The notes beneath the pieces were generated by a model that was given only the letters and a program-made list of their open reading frames with translations, did not search any database and was not told the origin of the DNA. Positions 1-6,992 of a DNA stretch of 20,650 bases are shown here, piece by piece. How positions within the stretch are numbered: position 1 is the first letter of the stretch; each line of letters starts with the position of its first letter. Origin of the DNA: an uncultured bacterium (GTDB taxonomy: Bacteria; Verrucomicrobiota; Kiritimatiellia; RFP12; UBA1067); contig URIT01000047.1 in the NCBI GenBank assembly GCA_900547945.1, forward strand, positions 1 to 20,650, in the 5' to 3' direction. The position numbers were made by a program, and so were the translations under genes.

Positions 1-113
1 GGCGCGCGGTAGGGGCCGGCGCCATGTGTGCGTACGTGGTAGGGGCCGACGTCCCGGCGGCCCGCGTACACGTGGGCGTTTCCGATGGCGTTTGCGTTGG
101 CGCGGCGCGCCGG

Positions 114-131
114 GGCGGCGCGGGTACTTCG
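114..131. repeat. 18-bp intergenic repeat, copy 1
   Basis: This 18-bp GC-rich segment, ending in GGGTACTTCG, is identical to 2306-2323 in the next intergenic region. Both copies lie outside genes on either side of the beta-helix gene, which suggests a dispersed intergenic element. The rest of 1-264 holds a loose direct repeat of GGTAGGGGCCG (8-18 and 38-48) and the promoter; I see no gene there. Confidence 0.55.
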
Positions 132-176
132 TGACGGCCCGGCGCGATGCGTTGCTGCATGGGCTTCGATTTGCAC

Positions 177-205
177 TGGACACGCGCGTGGGAATCCGCT
201 AAACT
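177..205 (+). promoter_or_regulatory. Sigma70-like promoter of the beta-helix gene
   Basis: The -35 candidate TGGACA (177-182, 5 of 6 to consensus) lies 17 bp before the -10 candidate TAAACT (200-205, 4 of 6). Transcription would start near 212 and leave a leader of about 50 nt before the ATG at 265. Spacing is ideal, but the match was judged by eye. Confidence 0.5.
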
Positions 206-264
206 TCAACTACGCATTGGCAAGGTTCCACATCTGGAAACGTGCGTGCCAAGGAGGGTCTGGT

Positions 265-2244
265 ATGAGACGTGCGAGCGGGGCGAGGGTTCTGGCCTGG
301 GTGTGCGTGTTCGGCATGGCTGCGAGCCTGCTGGGCGCGCACGAGGTCGCGACGGTCGAGCAGCTGGTCGCGGCGCTTGCGGCCGTCAACGGCGGCGACG
401 CGGATACCGTCGTGCGGATCGCGCCGGGGTACTATGACGTCTCCGGCTGCGCGATGGACGAGAAGGGCTGCCTGTCGATCCAGCGGGCGAACGTGGTCGT
501 CGAGGGAACGGATCCGACGAGCTGGCGCGAGACGGCGGACCGCAACGCGAAGGTGGTGCTGGACGCGAAGTACGCGCGGTCCGTCTTCAACCTTCTCCCC
601 GCGCTGACGGGCGTCCGCTTCCACCACCTCACGATCCAGAACGGCACGAACATGAACGCAAAGCTGGCCGACGGCGCCGGAGCGGGCATCCAGCATGGCT
701 GGTACAACGGGACGTACGCGGCCGTCTCGAACTGCGTGTTCCGAAACAACAGGGCCCTGGGGCAGGGTGGCGGCGGACACGAGCTCAACCTCTACGACTG
801 CTACTTCACGAACAACGTCGCGAAGGAGGGTGGCGCGGTCCTGGCGGCGCGGGCGCAGGACAGCCTCTTCGAGTGCAATTCCGCCGTTGACAACGGCGGC
901 GCGCTCCGCAACGGCTCGGAGATCCAGCGGTGCGTCTTCGTCGGGAACACGGCGGGGACGGGCGGCTGCAACTACGGTGGGGACTATTGGGCGGTGGACT
1001 GCCTCTGCGTCAGCAACACGGCTTCGCAGGGCGGTGCCTTCGGGGCGGAGTGGGGGAAGCAGGGGCTGCGCGTCAGGAACAGCCGCTTCGTCGGAAACCG
1101 TTCGACCGGCACGGGCGCCACTGCCGGGATGGGCGGCGCGCTCCTCTACCCGCGCTTCGTCACGAACTGCGTCTTCGTGGGGAACCAGTCGCGTACGCGC
1201 GGCGGCGCGGTCGCCGCGTCCACCAACCTCGCGCAGATTGTGGACTGCGCGTTCACGAACAACGCGGCCGTGGACGGCGGGGCGGTTTCGGGCAATGACG
1301 GCGCGTGGCAGCAGCCGACCGTGTCCGCATGCGACTTCGTCGGCAACTGCGCGACGAACGACGGCGGCGGCGTGGTGAAGTGTGCCGTCGTGTCGAACTG
1401 CACGTTCACGGGCTGCTGGACCCTCAGGCGGGGCGGCGCGGCGTTCAACGCGGCGCTCGTCGACTGCGTCGTCTCGAACTGCCACTCCTTCGCCATCGCC
1501 TCGGCCGCGGGCGTGGGGTCGGACGCGGGGCACCGGCTCGCGCGCGTCGCATTCGTCGACTGCGGTTGCGCGACGAACGAAGCCGGACGGGTGGCGGCGA
1601 CGGGATGCCACTTCGAGGACTGCTCGTTCCTGCGCTGCAATCCAGCGTCCGTCATCTTGTCGGCCGTGCGCTGCCGCATCGTCGGAAACGGCCTCTACCG
1701 CCCAGGGAATCTGTTTGCAGGCGGGGCGTGGACGAATTGCCTCGTCACGGGCATCGCCGCGCAGTATCTCTTCTATGAGTCCCGTCTCGTGAACTGCACG
1801 GTCGTCTCGAACAACTGGGGCACGGACGGGCAGCTCTTCGCCGTGGGCGCATCGGCCGTCAACTGCATCTTCAAGGGCAACTACCACAACGGCGGGAAAG
1901 CCTGGGACATCGCCGGGTACGGTCACTACTACCTCACGAACTGCGTCTACAAGGCGCATCCCGGGTGGGGAAAAACCTATACGATCCACGACACGGACTG
2001 CGTGCGCGAGACGGCGAAGCTCTTCCTCGACCCGGCGCATCCCGACTTCGACGCACGGAACTCCTACGCGCTCGCCCCCGCCTCGCCGGCGCGAAACGCG
2101 GGCGCGGCCCTCGACTGGGACGACGGGGTCTGCGACCTCGCGGGCAACCCGCGCGTCTTCCTCCGGGACGGCGTGGGGCGCGTGGACGTGGGCTGCTACG
2201 AGTACAGCGTCCTTCCGCGCGGCACGCTCCTCATCTTCCGCTAG
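265..2244 (+). CDS. Secreted right-handed parallel beta-helix repeat protein
   Basis: This is a 659-residue exported protein of unknown binding or catalytic role. The start at 265 is chosen because AAGGAGG (251-257) sits 7 nt upstream; the frame is open further upstream but only through promoter sequence. Residues 1-25 form a Sec signal peptide (basic start, hydrophobic core, cleavage probably after LLGA). The body has about ten copies of an Asn-Cys-x-Phe-x-x-Asn-x-Ala-x-x-Gly-Gly-Ala type repeat, as in right-handed beta-helix and polymorphic outer-membrane-protein folds. It is very rich in Cys, so the stacked turns may form Cys ladders. The C-terminal region around residues 600-650 (SPARNAGAA, then DLAGNPR and VDVGCYEY) resembles the 'choice-of-anchor Q' ending of secreted PVC and Bacteroidetes proteins. 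No autotransporter barrel follows. Likely roles are surface adhesion or polysaccharide binding or lysis; no catalytic residues can be named. Confidence 0.85.
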   Translation: MRRASGARVLAWVCVFGMAASLLGAHEVATVEQLVAALAAVNGGDADTVVRIAPGYYDVSGCAMDEKGCLSIQRANVVVEGTDPTSWRETADRNAKVVLDAKYARSVFNLLPALTGVRFHHLTIQNGTNMNAKLADGAGAGIQHGWYNGTYAAVSNCVFRNNRALGQGGGGHELNLYDCYFTNNVAKEGGAVLAARAQDSLFECNSAVDNGGALRNGSEIQRCVFVGNTAGTGGCNYGGDYWAVDCLCVSNTASQGGAFGAEWGKQGLRVRNSRFVGNRSTGTGATAGMGGALLYPRFVTNCVFVGNQSRTRGGAVAASTNLAQIVDCAFTNNAAVDGGAVSGNDGAWQQPTVSACDFVGNCATNDGGGVVKCAVVSNCTFTGCWTLRRGGAAFNAALVDCVVSNCHSFAIASAAGVGSDAGHRLARVAFVDCGCATNEAGRVAATGCHFEDCSFLRCNPASVILSAVRCRIVGNGLYRPGNLFAGGAWTNCLVTGIAAQYLFYESRLVNCTVVSNNWGTDGQLFAVGASAVNCIFKGNYHNGGKAWDIAGYGHYYLTNCVYKAHPGWGKTYTIHDTDCVRETAKLFLDPAHPDFDARNSYALAPASPARNAGAALDWDDGVCDLAGNPRVFLRDGVGRVDVGCYEYSVLPRGTLLIFR

Positions 2245-2274
2245 GCGGACCTCACTGGGGCATCCCGTCTCGGA

Positions 2275-2361
2275 CGCCGGGCCCGCTCGGACGCCCCGCG
2301 CCGAGGGCGGCGCGGGTACTTCGCGCGCCGGGCCCGCTCGGACGTCCCGCGCCGAGGGCGG
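2275..2361. repeat. Tandem 36-bp GC-rich repeat, two copies
   Basis: Copy A (2275-2310) and copy B (2326-2361) agree at 35 of 36 positions, with a 51-bp period. Copy A continues into the 18-bp block shared with 114-131 (here 2306-2323). It can also fold into an 8-bp stem (2295-2302 with 2309-2316, loop GAGGGC). Copy B diverges where the second arm should be. The block looks like an intergenic palindromic repeat family rather than coding DNA. Confidence 0.7.
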
Positions 2362-2369
2362 GTCCCCGC

Positions 2370-2405
2370 CCGTCCCGCCGGGACGGCGGCGCGTGGCGTC
2401 TTTTT
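2370..2405 (+). terminator. Possible terminator downstream of the beta-helix gene
   Basis: A 7-bp perfect stem, CCGTCCC (2370-2376) with GGGACGG (2380-2386), has a 3-nt loop. A run of five T follows at 2401-2405, but 14 nt separate it from the stem, so this is a poor match to a classical rho-independent terminator. Confidence 0.3.
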
Positions 2406-2417
2406 ATGGTAGACTAT
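2403..2417 (+). promoter_or_regulatory. Extended -10 promoter element of guaA
   Basis: The motif TTTATGGTAGACTAT contains TG-G-TAGACT (2407-2415), an extended -10 arrangement, 36 nt before the guaA start at 2454. No convincing -35 is present, as is usual for extended -10 promoters. The same 15-mer occurs ahead of purC with two differences. Its position argues against using the in-frame ATG at 2406 as the start of GuaA. Confidence 0.5.
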
Positions 2418-2453
2418 ACGCAATCATTTCAACGAAAGGCCGCCGTTCAGACT

Positions 2454-3737
2454 ATGAAACAGGACATGATCGTCGTTCTCGACCTCGGGTCGACGCAGAA
2501 CACCGTGCTGGCCCGCGCCATCCGCGCGCTGGGCGTCTACTCGGAGATCCACCCCCACGACATCACGCCCGCGCAGCTCAGGGCGCTGCCGAACGTGAAG
2601 GGCATCGTGCTCTTCGGCGGCGAGAATCGCTGTGTGGACGGTGTGGACGTGGACGTCGATCCGGCGCTCTACGACCTCGGCCTCCCCGTCTTCGCGATCG
2701 ACCATCCCGCGGCGAAGTGCGAGAACCTTCCGGCGATGCCGGACGAGGCGTGGCTGCGGAAATGGCTGTTCGAGACGTGCCATGCCGAGGCCAACTGGAA
2801 CATGAAGAACTTCATCGCCGACCAGATCGAGCGCGTGCGGGCGCAGGTCGGGAAGGGCAAGGTGCTGCTCGCGCTCTCCGGCGGCGTCGACTCGTCCGTC
2901 GTCGCGGCGCTCCTCGTCAAGGCCATTGGAAAGCAGCTCACGTGCGTCCACGTCAACCACGGCCTCATGCGGAAGGACGAGAGCGAGCTGGTCTGCAAGG
3001 TGTTCGGCGCGCATCTGGGCGCGAACCTCGTCTACTGCGACTGCACGGACCGCTTCCTCGACAAGCTCGCGGGCGTGGCGGACCCCGAGGCGAAGCGCAA
3101 GATCATCGGAAGCGAGTTCATCCGCGTCTTCGAGGAGGAGGCGCGCAAGCTCGACGGCATCGCGTTTCTCGGCCAGGGCACGATCTACCCCGACATCGTG
3201 GAGAGCGGCACGAAGACCGCGAAGATGGTGAAGAGCCACCACAATGTGGGCGGCCTGCCGCCGGACCTCCAGTTCAAGCTCGTGGAACCGCTGCTGCAGC
3301 TCTTCAAGGACGAGGTGCGCGCGTGCGGCGTGGAGCTGGGGCTGCCGCCGGAGATGGTCTACCGCCAGCCGTTCCCGGGACCGGGGCTCGGCGTGCGGTG
3401 CCTCGGCGCGATCACGCGCGACCGTCTCGCGGCGTTGCGCGCGTCCGACGCGATCCTCCGCGAGGAGATCGAGAAGGCGGGGCTCAGGATCTGGCAGTAC
3501 TTCACGGTGATTCCCGACACGCGCGCGACGGGCGTGAAGCACAACGCGCGCGCCTGGGACTGGCCCGTCGTCATCCGCTGCGTGAACACGGTGGACGCGA
3601 TGACGGCCGAGGTGCCGGAGGTGCCCTGGCCCGTCCTGCGGCGGATCACGGACCGCATCCTCGCCGAGGTGCCCGGCGTCTGCCGCGTGTGTTATGAGCT
3701 GAGCCCGAAGCCCTGCGCCACCATCGAGTGGGAATAA
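2454..3737 (+). CDS. guaA: GMP synthase with degenerate, truncated glutaminase domain
   Basis: GMP synthase converts XMP to GMP using ATP and an amino group, in the last step of de novo guanine nucleotide synthesis. The 427-residue product is about 90-100 residues shorter than usual. Residues 5-83 match the start of the class I glutamine amidotransferase domain (VVLDLGS, LGVYSEI, GIVLFGGE). Where the nucleophile elbow Gly-x-Cys-x-Gly is expected, the sequence reads PVFAIDHPAA, with Asp83 at the Cys position. The remainder of that domain, including the His and Glu of the triad, is missing. About 20 residues later the linker WLFETCHAEANWNMKNFI leads into an intact ATP-pyrophosphatase domain (SGGVDSS at 142-148) and a complete dimerisation domain (RQPFPGPGLGVR, KPCATIEWE at the end). 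No frameshift is visible. The start at 2454 has only a weak, distant GAAAGG; 2406 and 2466 are alternatives. It is probably ammonia-dependent or needs a separate glutaminase subunit. Confidence 0.9.
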   Translation: MKQDMIVVLDLGSTQNTVLARAIRALGVYSEIHPHDITPAQLRALPNVKGIVLFGGENRCVDGVDVDVDPALYDLGLPVFAIDHPAAKCENLPAMPDEAWLRKWLFETCHAEANWNMKNFIADQIERVRAQVGKGKVLLALSGGVDSSVVAALLVKAIGKQLTCVHVNHGLMRKDESELVCKVFGAHLGANLVYCDCTDRFLDKLAGVADPEAKRKIIGSEFIRVFEEEARKLDGIAFLGQGTIYPDIVESGTKTAKMVKSHHNVGGLPPDLQFKLVEPLLQLFKDEVRACGVELGLPPEMVYRQPFPGPGLGVRCLGAITRDRLAALRASDAILREEIEKAGLRIWQYFTVIPDTRATGVKHNARAWDWPVVIRCVNTVDAMTAEVPEVPWPVLRRITDRILAEVPGVCRVCYELSPKPCATIEWE

Positions 3738-3762
3738 GCGGGGCGTATCGCACTTTTTTAGG

Positions 3763-3796
3763 AAACGCAGATGCCGTGCATCTGCGATCTGCGTTT
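3763..3796 (+). other. Nested, mutually exclusive hairpins between guaA and accD
   Basis: CGCAGATGC (3766-3774) pairs perfectly with GCATCTGCG (3778-3786) around a 3-nt loop. Alternatively AAACGCAGAT (3763-3772) pairs perfectly with ATCTGCGTTT (3787-3796). The two folds exclude each other. No T-run follows on the + strand, so a simple terminator is unlikely. Confidence 0.55.
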
Positions 3797-3811
3797 AAGT
3801 TCCAAGTTTAG
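3793..3811 (-). repeat. CTAAAC-type intergenic motif, minus-strand copy
   Basis: Read on the minus strand this 19-mer is CTAAACTTGGAACTTAAAC. It closely resembles the + strand motif at 16194-16214, CTAAAAC-CTGGAAC-CTAAAAC. Two similar A-rich motifs in two separate intergenic regions on opposite strands suggest a dispersed repeat. Confidence 0.4.
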
Positions 3812-3814
3812 AAT
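3809..3814 (+). promoter_or_regulatory. Possible -10 box ahead of accD
   Basis: TAGAAT matches the -10 consensus at 5 of 6 positions and lies 27 nt before the accD ATG, but no recognisable -35 is seen. If real, this promoter would drive accD-accA and perhaps the four genes after it. Confidence 0.3.
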
Positions 3815-3841
3815 GAACATGAGAATCGAGGACTGAAGGAA

Positions 3842-4687
3842 ATGGGATGGTTTGAGAAGAAGGACGAGAAGGCGAAGATCCCGCCGACGAAGGCGCTGTG
3901 GCAGATCTGCCCGCGCTGCCGGCGCTACGTCGCGAAGGACGCCTGGAAGGCGAACAACTGCATCTGCCCGGAATGCAACTACCACGGGCGGCTTGGCGCG
4001 CGGGCGCGCATCGCGCAGCTCGCGGACGCGGGCTCGTTCGTCGAGGCGTTCCGCGAGGTGAGCTATTCGGACCACCTCGCCTTCCACGACGCGACGGGCC
4101 CCTACAAGGCGAAGATCGACGCGGTGATCGCCAAGAGCGGTGAGACGGAGTCGATCGTGATGGGCGCGGCGGCGCTCGACGGCATTCCCGTGATGCTCGG
4201 CGTGATGGACTTCTCGTTCATGGGCGGTTCGCTCGGAACGGGCACGGGCGAACGCATCGCCCGCGCGTGCGAGCAGGCGATCGCCGAACGGCGTCCGCTC
4301 ATCATCTGCTCCGCCTCCGGCGGTGCGCGCATGCACGAGGGCATCCTTTCGCTCATGCAGATGGCGAAGACCTCGGCGGCGATCGCCCGCGTGAAGGAGG
4401 CGGGTCTGCCGTTCATCAGCGTGCTGACCGACCCGACGACGGGCGGCGTGTCGGCGTCCTTCGCGATGCTCGGCGACCTCAATATCACCGAGCCGAAGGC
4501 GCTCATCGGCTTCGCCGGGCGGCGCGTGATCGAGAACACGATCCACCAGAAGCTGCCGCCGGACTTCCAGACGGCCGAGTACCTGCTCGCCCACGGCTTC
4601 ATTGACAAGATCGTGGAGCGCAAGGACCTCAAGGCGTTCATCGCCAAGATGCTGCGCCTCTTCGGTTTCGCCGGAAATTCGCGTTGA
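3842..4687 (+). CDS. accD: Acetyl-CoA carboxylase carboxyltransferase subunit beta
   Basis: With AccA this subunit transfers the carboxyl group from biotin carboxyl carrier protein to acetyl-CoA to give malonyl-CoA, the committed step of fatty-acid synthesis in the cytoplasm. The protein has 281 residues, typical for the family. A four-cysteine zinc ribbon (Cys23, Cys26, Cys42, Cys45) is followed by the crotonase-type carboxyltransferase core. Recognisable stretches are SIVMGAAALDGIPV, DFSFMGGSLGTGTGER, SASGGARMHEG, LTDPTTGGVSASFA and GFAGRRVIENTI. GAGGA (3828-3832), 9 nt before the ATG, supports the start; the AAGGA nearer the ATG is too close. accA follows after 11 nt, as in many bacteria. 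The biotin carboxylase and carrier genes are not in the window. Confidence 0.97.
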   Translation: MGWFEKKDEKAKIPPTKALWQICPRCRRYVAKDAWKANNCICPECNYHGRLGARARIAQLADAGSFVEAFREVSYSDHLAFHDATGPYKAKIDAVIAKSGETESIVMGAAALDGIPVMLGVMDFSFMGGSLGTGTGERIARACEQAIAERRPLIICSASGGARMHEGILSLMQMAKTSAAIARVKEAGLPFISVLTDPTTGGVSASFAMLGDLNITEPKALIGFAGRRVIENTIHQKLPPDFQTAEYLLAHGFIDKIVERKDLKAFIAKMLRLFGFAGNSR

Positions 4688-4698
4688 AAGGACAAGGC

Positions 4699-5532
4699 AT
4701 GGCTACGAAAAAGACAATGGGGACGACAAGGGCGAAGACCATGACGGCGATGGACCATGTGAAGCTGGCGCGCGACCCGAAGCGCCCGCACATCTTCGAC
4801 TTCATCTCGGGCATCTGCGGTGACTTCGAGGAGCTGCACGGCGACCGCCTCGTCAACGACGACCGCGGCCTCGTGTGCGGGTTCGGGACGATCGACGCCT
4901 TCCGCTGCCTCGTGATGGGCCACCACAAGGGCGCGTCCGTCGAGGAGAACATGGAGGCCAACTTCGGCATGGCGAATCCGGACGGCTACCGCAAGGCGAT
5001 GCGCCTTGCGCAGCTCGCGGCGCGCTTCCATCTGCCGATCGTCTCGTTCGTCGACACGCCCGGCGCCTATCCGGGCAAGGAGGCGGAGGAGCGCGGCCAG
5101 GCCGAGGCGATCGCGAAGTCCCTTGAATTCTTCTCCCGCCTGAAGACGCCGATTGTCGTCGTCGTGACGGGCGAGGGCGGTTCGGGCGGCGCGCTCGCGA
5201 TCGCCGTCGGCGACCGCATCCTCATGCTGGAGAACGCCGTCTATTCGGTCATCTCCCCCGAGGGCTGCGCGGGCATCCTGTGGCGCGACGGCGCGAAGGC
5301 GCCCGAGGCGGCGGCGGCGCTCAAGATCACGGCGGGCGACCTGAAGAGGCTGGGCGTCATCGACGAGATCGTGAAGGAGCCGGCGGGCGGGGCGCAGAAG
5401 GACCACGCCGCGACGGCGCGGGCGGTGAAGAAGGCCGTCGTCGCCGCGTTGAGGGAACTTGTGGACGTGCCGGTGGACGAACTCGTCGAGCGGCGCTACG
5501 CGAAGCTGCGCGCGATGGGGAACTTCTACTGA
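4699..5532 (+). CDS. accA: Acetyl-CoA carboxylase carboxyltransferase subunit alpha
   Basis: This is the partner of AccD in malonyl-CoA formation. At 277 residues it is about 40 shorter than the E. coli subunit because most of the N-terminal helical extension is absent. The core is complete: LARDPKRPHIFDFI, ELHGDR, GHHKGASVEENMEANFGM, FVDTPGAYPGKEAEERGQ, GEGGSGGALAIAVGDR, SVISPEGCAGILWRD and EAAAALKITAGDLK. The start at 4699 has AAAGGA (4687-4692) 6 nt upstream. The frame extends back to a TTG at 4684 overlapping the end of accD, but that start has no ribosome binding site of its own. Confidence 0.96.
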   Translation: MATKKTMGTTRAKTMTAMDHVKLARDPKRPHIFDFISGICGDFEELHGDRLVNDDRGLVCGFGTIDAFRCLVMGHHKGASVEENMEANFGMANPDGYRKAMRLAQLAARFHLPIVSFVDTPGAYPGKEAEERGQAEAIAKSLEFFSRLKTPIVVVVTGEGGSGGALAIAVGDRILMLENAVYSVISPEGCAGILWRDGAKAPEAAAALKITAGDLKRLGVIDEIVKEPAGGAQKDHAATARAVKKAVVAALRELVDVPVDELVERRYAKLRAMGNFY

Positions 5533-5563
5533 CGGGCATCTCGGCGTCGAAAGGAGCAACCGC

Positions 5564-6985
5564 ATGGACAGAAGGACATTCGTGAAGGGCGCGGCGCTCG
5601 CCGCGCTCACCGCGCCGTTCGCGCGTTCCGCCTCCGCCTCGGCGGCCCCGTCCGTCGGCGGCGTCGCCTATTCCCGCACGCTGCCCGTGAAGCACGAGGT
5701 GGACGTCTTCGTGGCGGGGGGCGGCCCCGCCGGCGTCGCGGCGGCCGTGAGCGCGGCACGCCACGGCGCGAAGGTCTTCCTCGCCGAGGGGCACACCTGC
5801 CTCGGCGGCATGTCCACCGCCGGGCGCGTGATGGTGTTCATGACGACGAGCGACGGCGTGCGCACGCTCGACGCGGGCTTCGGGGCGCGGGTGCGCGCGC
5901 GCCTGAAGAAGGAGGCGCGCCTCAAGGGACACGCGAACGACCTGGAGGCCTTCAAGCGCGTCTACGACGCGGAGATGGCGGAGGCGGGCGCGGGGTTCAG
6001 TTTCTACACGCGCGTGGCGGACGTCGTCACGGAGGGCGGCGCGATCCAGTACGTCGTCTGCGCCTCGCCGAGCGGCATGTGGGCCGTGAAGGCGAAGGTC
6101 TACATTGACTGCACGGGCAACGGCGACCTCGCCGCATGGGCCGGGGCGGACTGGAAGAAGGGCGACGCGAAGGGGCGCATGATGCCCGGCACGCTCGTCT
6201 CCTACTGGAGCGACCTCGACTGGGCGGCGTGGGACCGGGACCGGCCCAAGCCGTTCCCCGGCTCGGGCCAGCCGTTCGGCGCCTACCTCCCGGAGGCGAA
6301 CCGCGACGGCGTCCTCTCCGTCCCCGACCTCCACTTCTCCGGCATCTTCCGCCAGGACGGCGGTCTCGGCCTCGCGAACATGGGCCACTGCTTCGACGTG
6401 GACGGCACGGACGAGGTGTCGCTTACGAAGGCGCTCGTCGAGGGGCGCCGCAGCATGGTCGAATACGAGCGCTACCTCCACGACTACCTCCGGCACGGCA
6501 TGGAGAAGGCGCGGCTCCTCGCGACGGGCGAGCTGCTCGGCGTCCGCGAGACGCGCCGCATCACGGGCGACTACGTGCTGTCGCTCGCCGACTACCTCGC
6601 GCGGGCGTCGTTCCCGGACGAGATCGGACGCTATTCCTACCCGATCGACATCCATCCCTCCAGCGCCGACCCGAAGGCGATGGCGGAGCACGTGAAGCAG
6701 TTCAACGCGCAGTACCGCTACCGGCGCGGCGAAAGCTACGGCATCCCCTACCGCATCCTCACGCCGAAGGGGATCGCGAACCTGCTCGTCGCGGGCCGCT
6801 GCGTCTCCTCGGACGAGATGGTGCAGGCGTCGATCCGCGTGATCCCCGCGTGCTACATCACGGGACAGGCCGCCGGCGTGGCGGCGGCGCTCGCCGCCGA
6901 CCGGGCGCTCTCCGTCCACGACGTTCCCGTGAAGGAACTCCAGGCGAAGCTCCGCGCATACGGGGCCTATCTGCCGCAGGCGTAA
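5564..6985 (+). CDS. Tat-exported FAD-dependent oxidoreductase
   Basis: This 473-residue flavoprotein has an unknown substrate. The start is set by AAGGAG (5551-5556), 7 nt before the ATG. It opens with a classical twin-arginine signal: MDRRTFVKG, a hydrophobic Ala-rich stretch and likely cleavage near SASA at residues 22-27. The dinucleotide-binding motif GGGPAG is at 52-57, followed by an acidic residue at the end of the second strand (VFLAEG). Also visible are LGGMSTAGRV, a YIDCTGNGDLAAWAGA segment, and a C-terminal FAD-contact region (LVAGRCVSSDEM, GQAAGVAAALAA). This pattern fits the FAD_oxidored family (PF12831 type) common in secreted PVC and Bacteroidetes proteins. It follows accA after 31 nt and precedes the membrane-protein gene by 7 nt, so it probably belongs to the same transcript as the glycyl radical genes. 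Confidence 0.85.
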   Translation: MDRRTFVKGAALAALTAPFARSASASAAPSVGGVAYSRTLPVKHEVDVFVAGGGPAGVAAAVSAARHGAKVFLAEGHTCLGGMSTAGRVMVFMTTSDGVRTLDAGFGARVRARLKKEARLKGHANDLEAFKRVYDAEMAEAGAGFSFYTRVADVVTEGGAIQYVVCASPSGMWAVKAKVYIDCTGNGDLAAWAGADWKKGDAKGRMMPGTLVSYWSDLDWAAWDRDRPKPFPGSGQPFGAYLPEANRDGVLSVPDLHFSGIFRQDGGLGLANMGHCFDVDGTDEVSLTKALVEGRRSMVEYERYLHDYLRHGMEKARLLATGELLGVRETRRITGDYVLSLADYLARASFPDEIGRYSYPIDIHPSSADPKAMAEHVKQFNAQYRYRRGESYGIPYRILTPKGIANLLVAGRCVSSDEMVQASIRVIPACYITGQAAGVAAALAADRALSVHDVPVKELQAKLRAYGAYLPQA

Positions 6986-6992
6986 GCGCGTC

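Noticed and set aside
2275..2361. Tandem 36-bp repeats as the start of a CRISPR array
   Set aside because: Only two copies with a 15-bp gap, no third unit and no cas gene nearby.
1965..2453. Upstream extension of GuaA to 1965 or to the ATG at 2406
   Set aside because: It runs through the beta-helix gene and the tandem repeat. The ATG at 2406 lies inside the extended -10 element. Neither extension supplies the missing glutaminase residues.
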